From contig JAUJMY010000006.1 in the NCBI GenBank assembly GCA_030446625.1, positions 1 to 64,000 of the forward strand: 64,000 bases of DNA, read 5' to 3'. The translations under genes and the position numbers were made by a program. The stretch's first letter is position 1. Each line of letters starts with the position of its first letter. Positions 29,660 through 37,471 of the stretch are shown here, piece by piece. The notes under the pieces were generated by a model. The model was not told the DNA's origin. It saw only the letters and a list, made by a program, of their open reading frames with translations, and made no database searches. The DNA is from Gaiellaceae bacterium (GTDB lineage: Bacteria; Actinomycetota; Thermoleophilia; Gaiellales; Gaiellaceae).

Positions 29660-30760
29660 GTGACGCCCGTCAACATCGCGCCAGCTACCATTTCCCGCTC
29701 TGTGCAGCCAGATCTGCGCACCTCCTGGAACATCGGCCCGGTCGAGATCCCGACCCGGCTCGTGCTCGCCCCGATGGCCGGCGTGAGCGTCCAGGCGTTC
29801 CGCCGCCAGGGTCGCCGCTTCGGCGCCGGGCTCGTGTGCTCGGAGATGGTCAGCTGCGCGGGGCTCGAGCACCGGAACGAGCGGACGCTCGGCTACCTGC
29901 GCGTGGCGAGCGACGAGCATCCGCTCGCGATCCAGATCTTCGGCTCCGATCCGGCGGTGATGGCGGACGCCGCGCGCATGGTCGAGGCGGCCGGGGCAGA
30001 TCTCGTCGACATCAACTTCGGGTGCCCGGTGCGCAAGGTGACGAAGACGGGTGCGGGCGCGACGCTGCTCGAGGATCCGGACCGCGCTTGCCGCATCGTC
30101 GCGGCCGTCGCGGGAGCGGTCTCGGTGCCGGTTTCGGTGAAGATGCGCCGCGGGCTCGAAGACGGGTCGCGCGCGTGTCTCGCGGTCGGGCCGCGACTCG
30201 TGGAGGCCGGAGCGGCGTCGCTCACGCTCCACCCGCGCTCGGCGAAGCAGATGTACACCGGCACGGCCGACCACGCGCTGACGGCGGAGCTCGTCGACGC
30301 GGTCGACGTCCCCGTGATCGCCTCCGGCGACATCAGCTCACGCGCGCGCGCACAGGCGGTGCTCGCAGGGACGGGCGCGGCCGCGGTCATGGTCGGCCGT
30401 GCCGCGCAGGGCAACCCGTGGGCGCTGCGCGAGATCGTCGACGCGGAGAACGGCGAGCCGTCGCGCGAGGAGGTCGCGGCGGAGCTGATCATGTTCGTGC
30501 GCGAGACCGTCCGCGAGCTCGGCGAGCGGCGCGCGGTCGGATTCCTGAAGAAGTTCTACGGCTGGTACCTCGGCCGGGGCCGATTTCCGAGGCCGTTCAA
30601 GCAGGAGCTCGTGCTGCTCGACACGACGGCAGAGGTCGAGCGCCGACTCCTCGCCGCGGCGCCCGGTGCGGCGGCGCTCGTCGAGCGGCTCGAGGACGAG
30701 CTGTCCCAGGCGGACGAGATCCTGCTCGACATGCCGATCTCGATCTACGGCGGAGGCTGA
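29660..30760 (+). CDS. dusB: tRNA-dihydrouridine synthase (DusB-type)
   Basis: FMN enzyme that reduces uridine in the tRNA D-loop, 366 aa. The TIM barrel begins RLVLAPMAGVS; the catalytic Cys is in INFGCPVRKVTK, and VKMRRGL and ASGDISS provide FMN contacts. The C-terminal helical domain contains GFLKKFYGWYL. The first start is GTG 29660; a GTG near 29702 (starting MQPDLR) is equally possible. It is on the plus strand, divergent from greA, whereas in Bacillus dusB runs with lysS, so it appears locally inverted. Confidence 0.93.
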   Translation: MTPVNIAPATISRSVQPDLRTSWNIGPVEIPTRLVLAPMAGVSVQAFRRQGRRFGAGLVCSEMVSCAGLEHRNERTLGYLRVASDEHPLAIQIFGSDPAVMADAARMVEAAGADLVDINFGCPVRKVTKTGAGATLLEDPDRACRIVAAVAGAVSVPVSVKMRRGLEDGSRACLAVGPRLVEAGAASLTLHPRSAKQMYTGTADHALTAELVDAVDVPVIASGDISSRARAQAVLAGTGAAAVMVGRAAQGNPWALREIVDAENGEPSREEVAAELIMFVRETVRELGERRAVGFLKKFYGWYLGRGRFPRPFKQELVLLDTTAEVERRLLAAAPGAAALVERLEDELSQADEILLDMPISIYGGG

Positions 30761-30827
30761 GGGAGACCGTTTCGCCGCGTTCGCGCCCGGGGATCGAACC
30801 GGGACCGCAACGTTTGAAAGGGGAACG

Positions 30828-31601
30828 ATGGCACAGGTTTCGCTGGAGCAGCTGCGCGCGCTCCGCGGCGGGCCCGTCTACGACTCCGCCGGCCGGCAGG
30901 TCGGCGAGGTTGGAGAGATCTGGCTCGACGAGGACGGCGGGCAGCCGCGCTATCTCAAGATCGCCCGCGACGCGTTCGGCGGGCGCGCGGCACTGGTGCC
31001 GCTCGACGACGCCCGCGCGGAAGGCGACGGGATCCACGTCCCGTACTCCCCGGCCGAACTCGACGGCTCGCCGGACCTCGGCGACGTCGACGCCGACCTG
31101 GACGACGCGCGCCAGAACGAGATCCTCGGTTACTACGGCAACCTGCGCCGCCGCGACGACGCGGAGATCGAGGACGTGGCGCGGACGCATGTGACAGACG
31201 CCGACGTGTCCGTCGCGCGCGAGGCGGACACGGCGCTGACGCGCTCCGAGGAGGAGCTCGTGGTCGGGAAGGAGAGCGTCGCCGCGGGCGCGGTGCGCGT
31301 GCGCAAGTGGGTCGAGACGGAGCCCGTCGAGCTCGACGTCGACCTCCGGCGGGAGACGGCACGGATCTCGCGCCAGCCGATCGACGAGACCGTCACCGGC
31401 GTCGAGATCGGCGAGGAGGAGATCGAGATCCCGCTCCGCGCCGAGGAGGCCGTGGTCGAGAAGCACGTGGTCGCGAAGGAGCGGATCACGGTGGACAAGG
31501 ACGTCGAGATCGAGAGCGCCACGATCACCGAGGAGGTGCGGCGGGAGCGCGTCGACGTCGAGGACGTCGGCGACACCGGTGGTGAGGACCGTGGGTACTG
31601 A
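30828..31601 (+). CDS. PRC-barrel plus DUF2382 (YsnF-like) protein
   Basis: A 257-aa acidic soluble protein. An N-terminal PRC-barrel (about 5-85, GGPVYDSAGRQVGEVGEIW) is followed by a DUF2382 domain (about 135-250, TRSEEELVVGKESVAAGAVR, TVTGVEIGEEEIEIPLRAEE). DUF2382 is found in Bacillus YsnF and in stress-induced actinobacterial proteins, with no known biochemical role. ATG 30828 has AAAGGGG 6 nt upstream. The stop overlaps the next gene's start region, placing it first in a three-gene cassette. Confidence 0.85.
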   Translation: MAQVSLEQLRALRGGPVYDSAGRQVGEVGEIWLDEDGGQPRYLKIARDAFGGRAALVPLDDARAEGDGIHVPYSPAELDGSPDLGDVDADLDDARQNEILGYYGNLRRRDDAEIEDVARTHVTDADVSVAREADTALTRSEEELVVGKESVAAGAVRVRKWVETEPVELDVDLRRETARISRQPIDETVTGVEIGEEEIEIPLRAEEAVVEKHVVAKERITVDKDVEIESATITEEVRRERVDVEDVGDTGGEDRGY

Positions 31602-32451
31602 CTGGGAGCGCGAGCGGCGCGAGGACGCCGTTCGCGACGAGTCCGAGGTCGACCGCGACCGCGTGCGGTACGACGACGATCGCGTGCGGTACGAAGACGA
31701 TCGAGACGACGACCGGGTGCGGTACGTCGACGACGACTCCGACGACCGGGTGCGGTACGTCGACGACGACGCCGACGTCCGCAGGACCGGCGTCGCAGAC
31801 GAGCGCGTCGCCGGAGCCGCGTCGCAGCCCGCCGACGTCGACGCGACGGGCGTGCGGGTGCACCGGACCGACCGCGACGACGTCGGCATTCGGACTGCCC
31901 ACGAGCGATTCGGCGGCATCGACCTCCCGGCGACGCTCGTGGGGATGCTCACCGCTCTCTCCCTCGTCGTCCTGCTGAGCGGCCTGGTCGCCGCGGCGAT
32001 CGGCGCCGTCGGTTACCAGACCGGAGTCGAGGACCAGGCGGAGGAGCTGACCATCGCCGGTCTGATCGGAGGCCTCGTCGTCCTGTTCCTGTCTTTCCTC
32101 TTCGGGGGCTGGGCAGCGGGGCGGATCGCGCGCTACGACGGCGTCCGCAACGGGCTGATGACGGCCGTCTGGGCGATCGTGCTCGCCGCGCTGCTCTCGG
32201 GGCTCGCGGCATGGCTCGGCGACGAGTACGACGTCTTCCGGAACGTCGACCTGCCGCAGTTCTTCTCGCGTGACGCGCTGACCGCCGGCGCCATCGCGAG
32301 CGCGGTAGCCGCCGTGGCGGCGATGCTGCTCGGCGGCGCCCTCGGCGGCGCGTGGGGGGAGCGGTACCACCGCCGGGCGGATGCCGCAATCGCGGCTGCC
32401 CGCTCCGGCGGCATCGACAGGACGGGGGCGGTGACTCGTGAGCGACCGTGA
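31591..32451 (+). CDS. Integral membrane protein with charged DRVRY-repeat N-terminus
   Basis: About 286 aa. The first 85 residues are extremely charged and contain four copies of a DRVRY-(D/V/E)-DD unit. About four membrane helices follow (roughly 115-290, for example GMLTALSLVVLLSGLVAAA, GLIGGLVVLFLSFLFGG). The membrane part resembles TIGR04086/YrzE-like proteins. The start is GTG 31591 just before the upstream stop, or GTG 31579; both overlap the preceding gene. It probably anchors the flanking DUF2382 proteins to the membrane, which is inference from operon structure. Confidence 0.75.
   Translation: MGTDWERERREDAVRDESEVDRDRVRYDDDRVRYEDDRDDDRVRYVDDDSDDRVRYVDDDADVRRTGVADERVAGAASQPADVDATGVRVHRTDRDDVGIRTAHERFGGIDLPATLVGMLTALSLVVLLSGLVAAAIGAVGYQTGVEDQAEELTIAGLIGGLVVLFLSFLFGGWAAGRIARYDGVRNGLMTAVWAIVLAALLSGLAAWLGDEYDVFRNVDLPQFFSRDALTAGAIASAVAAVAAMLLGGALGGAWGERYHRRADAAIAAARSGGIDRTGAVTRERP
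31656..31775 (+). repeat. In-gene degenerate tandem repeat (DRVRY units)
   Basis: A CG(C/G)GTGCGGTACG core with GACGAC-rich spacers occurs four times. The last two copies are nearly identical over about 33 nt (GACGACCGGGTGCGGTACG followed by TCGACGACGAC). The repeats keep the reading frame, so they add or remove whole DRVRY-DD units by slippage. Confidence 0.75.
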
Positions 32452-32944
32452 CCTCGAGCGTGACCCCGATCGCGAGACGCTGATCCGGGAGCAGGGCGAC
32501 GACGACGTTTGGGTCGAATCGGGCGCGCCCGGCTTCGAGCGCGACGCCACCGTCGTCCGCCACGAGGAAGAGCTGCGCGCGGCTGCCGCCGAACGGCACG
32601 CGGGCTCCGTCCACGTCCGCAAGGTCGTCGACGTCGAGGACTACGAGCAGGTCGTCCCGCGCGGGATCGAGCACGCCGACGTCGAGCGGGCTGGCCCGCA
32701 GGCGGCGGACTCGGGCGAGATCGAGACGCTTCCCGACGGCTCCGTCTCCGTGCCGATCTTCGAGGAGGAGATCGTGATCACGAAGCGGAAGGTCGTCCGC
32801 GAGCGCGTGATCGTCCGCAAGCACACCGTGACGGAGGAGCACACCGTCGAGGCGGAGCTGCGGCGTGAGCGCGTCGAGGTCGACGCGGATCCGGGCGTCG
32901 ACCTCGTCGACGAGCAGCCGGCCGTCGACCGCGAGACGGACTAG
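32438..32944 (+). CDS. Stand-alone DUF2382 domain protein
   Basis: A 168-aa acidic protein whose DUF2382 domain reads VVRHEEELRAAAAERHAGSV, then SVSVPIFEEEIVITKRKVV and RERVIVRKHTVTEEHTVEAE. It lacks the PRC-barrel of the first cassette gene. The GTG start lies inside the end of the membrane protein gene (14-nt overlap), indicating coupling. The cassette ends at a strong hairpin 11 nt downstream. Confidence 0.82.
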   Translation: MSDRDLERDPDRETLIREQGDDDVWVESGAPGFERDATVVRHEEELRAAAAERHAGSVHVRKVVDVEDYEQVVPRGIEHADVERAGPQAADSGEIETLPDGSVSVPIFEEEIVITKRKVVRERVIVRKHTVTEEHTVEAELRRERVEVDADPGVDLVDEQPAVDRETD

Positions 32945-32954
32945 CGACGCAAAA

Positions 32955-32980
32955 GAGGGGGCGGCTCGCGCCGCCCCCTC
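32955..32980. terminator. Bidirectional hairpin terminator
   Basis: GAGGGGGCGGC and GCCGCCCCCTC form an 11-bp stem around TCGC. On the left it is bordered by AAAA, which gives a T-run for transcripts coming from the mechanosensitive-channel gene on the minus strand. It lies between two converging units and probably serves both. Confidence 0.7.
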
Positions 32981-33004
32981 CGCGTTCGCTCTGCCGGAGC
33001 GCGC

Positions 33005-33847
33005 CTACGCCGAGCTCGAGCCCGACGGCGGCGGCGTCACGCGCACCGTCGTCGTCGACGTCGGCTCGGGGGCCTGCTCGGTCCCGGAGTCCTGGTCCGT
33101 GCCGCCGTCCTGCATCCGCGACTTCGCGTCGTCGAGCTGCTCGCGGCCGCGCTGCTTGCCGGTCTCGAGGTCCTGCCGGAACTGCTCCTTGTTCTCCTGC
33201 CCCTTCTGGTACGCGCCCTGGAGCAGGTCTCGCGCGACGTCGCGGCCACCGAGGCCGAACGCGAGCGCGGACCCGAGCGCGACGGCGCCGAGCAGGAGCG
33301 TGTAGGTCGTCACGACGATGTCGTGCGCGATCCTCAGCTGCTCGAGGATCATGAACGTCGCGATCGTCATCACGAGGATGGGCGCGACGGTCGCGACGAT
33401 CTTGCCGAGACCCGTGTCCCCCATCACGCGGCCGACGAGCGTCGCGATCCCCGCGGCGATAGCGCCCGCGACGAGGAAGATCGCCAGCGCCGCGATGATG
33501 TTCGGCAGGTAGCCCCACACGGCCGCGACGAACTCCTCGAGGACCTCGATGCCGAGGATCCCGGCCGCGATCGAGACGACGCCGAACATGAGCGCCCAGA
33601 ACGCCACCCGGCTGAGCAGGTGCGACGGCCGCGACGTGATCTTCTGCACGAAGCCGCCGGCGGGTCCGCCGTGAAGCAGGCGGTCGAACCCGGCGCGGCT
33701 GAGCACGCGCTGGAGCACGTTCGCGATCGCCTTCGCGACGAAGTAGCCGATCACGAGCACCGCGAGCGCCCCGAGCAGCCGCGGGACCCACTCGAAGAAC
33801 GTCGCGAAGCCGCGATCGACGGTATCGCCGATGTCAGCTAGGAACAT
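33005..33847 (-). CDS. Mechanosensitive-channel-like TM-helix protein
   Basis: A 280-aa membrane protein with four or five helices, including two TM-helix repeats of the MscS/CmpX-related type (WVPRLLGALAVLVIGYFVAK, YLPNIIAALAIFLVAGAIAA). GSALAFGLGGRDVARDLL matches the glycine-rich pore-lining segment. A polar, charged C-terminal tail follows. ATG 33847 is preferred because AAGGGGAAG precedes it closely. It faces the DUF2382 cassette across a shared terminator, suggesting a common role in envelope stress, which is inference. Confidence 0.8.
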   Translation of the reverse strand: MFLADIGDTVDRGFATFFEWVPRLLGALAVLVIGYFVAKAIANVLQRVLSRAGFDRLLHGGPAGGFVQKITSRPSHLLSRVAFWALMFGVVSIAAGILGIEVLEEFVAAVWGYLPNIIAALAIFLVAGAIAAGIATLVGRVMGDTGLGKIVATVAPILVMTIATFMILEQLRIAHDIVVTTYTLLLGAVALGSALAFGLGGRDVARDLLQGAYQKGQENKEQFRQDLETGKQRGREQLDDAKSRMQDGGTDQDSGTEQAPEPTSTTTVRVTPPPSGSSSA

Positions 33848-33886
33848 CACTTCCCCTTTCACCGTTTTGTCCAGAGATTGTCCCGT

Positions 33887-33908
33887 TTCCCCCGGCGGAG
33901 GGGGACTT
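33887..33908 (-). terminator. Weak hairpin after coaX
   Basis: On the minus strand TCCCCC and GGGGGA form a 6-bp stem around TCCGCC just downstream of the coaX stop. There is no T-run, so it is at best a weak terminator for the folK-DUF2469-coaX side. Confidence 0.3.
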
Positions 33909-33917
33909 AAACGCGGC

Positions 33918-34670
33918 TCAGTCGCGGTGTCGGTCCCAGACGAGGCGCAGTCCTTCGAGGGTCAGGAACGGATCGACACGCTCGATCGTGCGGGCATGCG
34001 GCGCGATCAGGTCGGCGAGCCCGCCGGTCGCGACGACACGCGCGTCACCGCCCAGCTCGGCACGCATCCGCTCGACGATCCCGTCGACCTGGCCGGCGAA
34101 GCCGTACACGAGCCCCGCCTGGAGCGCGGCCGCGGTCGTCTTGCCGATCACGCTCGGCGGCTCGACGAAGTCGACCTTCGTGAGACGCGCGGCACGCGCG
34201 AAGAGCGCGTCCATCGAGATCTCGACGCCCGGCGCGAAGACGCCGCCGACGAACTCGCCCGCGGCCGAGAGGGCGTCGAAGTTCGTCGAGGTGCCGAAGT
34301 CGACGACGATGCACGGCGCGCCGTGACGCTCCGCGGCCGCGACCGCGTTCACGATCCTGTCCGGGCCGACCTGCCGCGGATCGTCGACCCGCACCGGCAC
34401 GCCCGTCCGCGTCCCCGGGCCGACGACGAGGAGCGGCGCGTGCGCCCAGCGCTCCGCGAACTCCTCGTACGAGCGCACGAGCGCCGGAACGGTCGACGAG
34501 AGGCAGACGCCGGCGACCGGCTCCAGGTCGAGGAAACCGCTGAGCGTCACGCCGATCTCGTCCCCGGTCCGGCGCGGCTCGGTGGCGACGCGCCAGCGCT
34601 CGGTGAGCCGGCCGTCCTCGAAGAGGCCGAAGACCGTCTGCGTGTTGCCGACGTCGACGGCGAGCAGCAA
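33918..34670 (-). CDS. coaX: Type III pantothenate kinase
   Basis: First step of CoA synthesis, ATP-dependent phosphorylation of pantothenate, 250 aa. The ASKHA-fold signatures are LLAVDVGNTQTVFGLF, the catalytic region VDFGTSTNFDAL, GVEISMDALFARAARL and VIGKTTAAALQAGLVYG. It follows the DUF2469 gene by 7 nt. coaX near ftsH and the folate genes is shared with Bacillus. Confidence 0.95.
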   Translation of the reverse strand: MLLAVDVGNTQTVFGLFEDGRLTERWRVATEPRRTGDEIGVTLSGFLDLEPVAGVCLSSTVPALVRSYEEFAERWAHAPLLVVGPGTRTGVPVRVDDPRQVGPDRIVNAVAAAERHGAPCIVVDFGTSTNFDALSAAGEFVGGVFAPGVEISMDALFARAARLTKVDFVEPPSVIGKTTAAALQAGLVYGFAGQVDGIVERMRAELGGDARVVATGGLADLIAPHARTIERVDPFLTLEGLRLVWDRHRD

Positions 34671-34677
34671 GCCCGGC

Positions 34678-35046
34678 CTACGCGGAGTCGTCTTCGCGCG
34701 AGAGCTGCTCGCCGATGCGCTCCGCGAGCGCCTCCGCGGTCAGCTTCGGCTCGTCCCCCTCACCGCGGAGCTCCTCGACGGTGACGTCGCTCGACGTGTA
34801 CACCTCGGCGCGCGGGATCATCCGGGTCGGCCTGTTCTTGTCCCAGACCCACACGTCCTCCATCTTCAGGTGGAAGAACGGGTAGCTCGCCTGCGGCACG
34901 TACTGCAGGTCGAGCTTGTTGCAGAGGTAGGTCGCGTCCTGCGTGAGCACGCAGTACCGGAAGAGGCCGAAGACGGCCGTGTACTCCTTCTTCAGCCGGA
35001 GCTCGAGCTCCGCCTCGAACTCGTCGAGCTCGTCGAGATGCGACAT
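34678..35046 (-). CDS. DUF2469-family protein
   Basis: A 122-aa soluble protein. EFEAELELRLKKEYTAVFGL, MEDVWVWDKNRPTR and SSDVTVEEL align by eye with the actinobacterial DUF2469 family (pattern W-V-WD-x-x-RP-R and DV-x-x-EEL). That family is conserved but has no established function. It lies between folK and coaX, 7-8 nt from each, so it is part of that operon. The acidic C-terminal tail is extra. Confidence 0.8.
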   Translation of the reverse strand: MSHLDELDEFEAELELRLKKEYTAVFGLFRYCVLTQDATYLCNKLDLQYVPQASYPFFHLKMEDVWVWDKNRPTRMIPRAEVYTSSDVTVEELRGEGDEPKLTAEALAERIGEQLSREDDSA

Positions 35047-35054
35047 CGCGAAGC

Positions 35055-35522
35055 CTAGTCTAGCCCCGCCAGAAGCGCCTCCACGCCGCCGCGACCGGGG
35101 ACGACGAGCGCCGCGTCCAGCTCGTGGAGCGGCTCGAGGACGAAGCGGCGCTCGTGCAGGCGCGGGTGCGGAACCTCCAGACCGGGCTCGTCGAGCCGCG
35201 CGTCGCCGTAGAGCAGCAGGTCGAGGTCGAGCGTGCGCGGACCGTGGCCGACGCTACGCGCCCGGTCGCGTCCGAACTCGCGCTCGATGGCGAGCAGCGA
35301 GTCGAGCAGCTCGCGCGGCGGCAGCTCGACGTCGAGCGCGGCGGCTCCGTTCAGGAAGCGCGGCTGCTCCACGTTCCCGACGGGCTCGGTGTCGCGGAAG
35401 CGGGAGACGGCGACGACGCGCACGCCCGAGAGCGCGCGGAGGCGGCCGAGCGCTGCGCGCAGCGTCGCCTCGCGCTCGCCGAGGTTCGACCCCAGCCCGA
35501 CGAACACGCGCACCGGCGCCAT
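35055..35522 (-). CDS. folK: 2-amino-4-hydroxy-6-hydroxymethyldihydropteridine pyrophosphokinase
   Basis: Transfers pyrophosphate from ATP to the pterin precursor in folate synthesis, 155 aa. Signatures: VFVGLGSNLGERE, FLNGAAALDVEL, GRDRARSVGHGPRTLDLDLL (metal-binding Asp-X-Asp) and VPHPRLHERRFVLEPL. The ATG at 35522 is divergent from the subtilase gene, with 37 nt between starts. The subtilase gene separates it from folB and folP. Confidence 0.95.
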   Translation of the reverse strand: MAPVRVFVGLGSNLGEREATLRAALGRLRALSGVRVVAVSRFRDTEPVGNVEQPRFLNGAAALDVELPPRELLDSLLAIEREFGRDRARSVGHGPRTLDLDLLLYGDARLDEPGLEVPHPRLHERRFVLEPLHELDAALVVPGRGGVEALLAGLD

Positions 35523-35559
35523 AACGCGACCTTAACCGCGTCGCGGCTACTGTCGGAGC

Positions 35560-37137
35560 GTGGGTCGGGTACCGGCATGCGTCTTCGCGTTGGGCGCCGC
35601 CACCGCCGTCGCGGCGCAGTCCGCGGCCGCCGCGCCGCTCGTCCCGCGCAGTCTCGAACCGCTCCGCAGCGAGCCGGTCGCGCTGCTCCAGGTACGCGCG
35701 GGCGCCGGGGCCGTCGAGCGCACGCTGCGCGACGCCGGAGCCCGCCGCGTCTCGCATCGCATGCGTGTCTGGCGCCTGTCGAGCGGCGCTGCGCGGCGAC
35801 TCGTCCCGCGCCTCGCACTCAGCGGCGCGCTGCGCGAGTTCGAGCCCGATCACGTCCGGCGACCGACGGGCCACATCGCGGCCGGCGATCCGCTGCTCCC
35901 GTTCCAGTGGTGGCTTCCGCGCGTCGGCGCGACCGCCGCCGAGCCCCCCGGACCGGGGAAGCCGGTGACGGCGATCGACTCGGGGCTCGACCTCTCACAC
36001 CCGGAGTTCGCGCGGCGCCCGGACACGCGGACGCTGAACGAGCAGAGCGTCACCGGCCGGCAGGAGTTTCACGGCACGGCGGTCGCCTCTCTCATCGGCG
36101 CGCCCGCCAACGGCGTCGGCATCGTCGGCGTGTACCCGAGCGCACGCCTCGCGATGTGGGACGCGAGCCCGAGAGGCGTGTTGCGCGCAAGCGAGATCAT
36201 CGCCGGGATCGAAGCCGGCACGCAACTCGGGCCCGGCGTCGTGACGCTCAGCCTCGGCGGCTCATTCTCGGAGCTCGAGGCCGAGGCCGTCGCACACGCT
36301 GTCGAGCGTGGATCGCTCGTAGTCGCCGCCGCCGGGAACGAGGGGGCGTCGGGCAGCCCGGCGTCGTTCCCCGCGAACCTGCCCCACGTCCTCACCGTGG
36401 GCGCCACCGACGAGGCGGACGCCGTGTCCGAGTTCTCGAACCGCGGCCGCGCCTTGGACGTGGTCGCGCCCGGTGAAGACATCGTCGCGGCAGTGCCGAC
36501 GAGCTTCGGAACGGACGGCTACGCGCGGCTGGAGGGCACGAGCTTCTCCGCGCCGATCGTCGCCGGCGCGGCGGCGTGGGTCTGGACCGTGCGTCCGGAC
36601 CTCGACAACACGCAGGTGTTCGAGCTGATCCGACGCTCCGCGCGCGACCTGGGCGAGCCGGGGCGGGATCCCGCAACCGGATTCGGACTCCTGGACATTC
36701 CGGCGGCGCTGAGGCGCGCGGCGCCGGCGCGCGACCCCTACGAGCCGAACGAGAGCGTCGAGATGGTGCGGCCGAGCGCGCTGTTCGCGGCGGGACAGCC
36801 GGCGCTCACGCTGCCGCGCCGCGGCCGCGCGACGCTCCAGGCCGCGCTGGACGTCGTCGACGACCCACGCGACGTCTATCGCGTGTGGGTGCCCGCGCGC
36901 TCGCGCGTGACCGTCGTCGTCCAGCCGTCGACGCGCGCCGTCGATCTGCAGCTGCTCGTGCGCCCGCCCGGCGCGACCGCGAGGCGCACCGCGACGCCGG
37001 CGCCGCGCGAGACGCTCACGGTCACGAACGGCAGCCGTACCGGCGGCTTCGCGTTCGTCAGCGCGCTCCTGCGCGCAGCGGCTTCACCCGGCGAGGCGAC
37101 GTACCGCCTCAGCGTGTCGACGTCCGCTCGACGCTGA
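35560..37137 (+). CDS. Secreted subtilisin-like (S8) serine protease
   Basis: A 525-aa exported protease. A signal peptide (about 1-25, ending AAAAP) is followed by a propeptide-like region. The catalytic triad is Asp140 (VTAIDSGLDLSHPEF), His171 (FHGTAVASLIG) and Ser330 (GTSFSAPIVAG), with oxyanion Asn260 (AAAGNEG). After about residue 390 there is a beta-rich C-terminal domain of pre-peptidase C-terminal type (DPYEPNESVEM). It lies on the opposite strand between folB and folK. Its 3' end overlaps the folB 3' end by 29 nt tail to tail. The substrate is unknown. Confidence 0.92.
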   Translation: MGRVPACVFALGAATAVAAQSAAAAPLVPRSLEPLRSEPVALLQVRAGAGAVERTLRDAGARRVSHRMRVWRLSSGAARRLVPRLALSGALREFEPDHVRRPTGHIAAGDPLLPFQWWLPRVGATAAEPPGPGKPVTAIDSGLDLSHPEFARRPDTRTLNEQSVTGRQEFHGTAVASLIGAPANGVGIVGVYPSARLAMWDASPRGVLRASEIIAGIEAGTQLGPGVVTLSLGGSFSELEAEAVAHAVERGSLVVAAAGNEGASGSPASFPANLPHVLTVGATDEADAVSEFSNRGRALDVVAPGEDIVAAVPTSFGTDGYARLEGTSFSAPIVAGAAAWVWTVRPDLDNTQVFELIRRSARDLGEPGRDPATGFGLLDIPAALRRAAPARDPYEPNESVEMVRPSALFAAGQPALTLPRRGRATLQAALDVVDDPRDVYRVWVPARSRVTVVVQPSTRAVDLQLLVRPPGATARRTATPAPRETLTVTNGSRTGGFAFVSALLRAAASPGEATYRLSVSTSARR

Positions 37138-37471
37138 CCGCCGAGTACTCGACGGGGACGCCGAGCTCGACATCGGGCTTCCGGACGCGAACCCGCACCC
37201 GCTCGAGCGCGAACGCGACCAGCAGCTCGTCCGCGACGGCCGTCGCGAGCGTCTCCAGCAGGTGGAACGCGCGTCCGTCGGAGACGCGGCGAACCACGGC
37301 GGCCACGTCCCGGTAGTCCACCGCGTCCTCGATCCGATCGCTGCGCGCTGCGTCGTCGGGCGCGTCGAGCCACACGTCGAAGAGGAAGCGCTGTCCCGCG
37401 CGCCGCTCCTGCTCCTCGACGCCGTGCCGGCCGTGGAGCTCGACGCCTCGGAGCTCGATCGTGAGCGTCAC
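37109..37471 (-). CDS. folB: Dihydroneopterin aldolase
   Basis: Folate pathway aldolase, 120 aa. Signatures: IELRGVELHGRHGVEEQERR with the conserved Glu, DYRDVAAVVRRVSDGRAFHL, and ALERVRVRVRKPDVEL. Its start overlaps the folP stop by 4 nt (ATGA), showing coupling with folP. Confidence 0.94.
   Translation of the reverse strand: MTLTIELRGVELHGRHGVEEQERRAGQRFLFDVWLDAPDDAARSDRIEDAVDYRDVAAVVRRVSDGRAFHLLETLATAVADELLVAFALERVRVRVRKPDVELGVPVEYSAVSVERTSTR

Noticed and set aside
30786-30803. tRNA T-arm-like sequence (GGTTCGATCCCCGG on the minus strand) after dusB
   Set aside because: No acceptor, D or anticodon arms can be formed around it, and the loop is one base too long; at most a relic.
31656-31775. 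Direct repeats considered as a CRISPR array
   Set aside because: Repeats are degenerate, in frame within a coding gene, with spacers too short and similar; no cas genes in the window.
35560-37137. Subtilase considered as part of the folate operon
   Set aside because: It is on the opposite strand, has a signal peptide and has no metabolic link; it is simply inserted between folB and folK.
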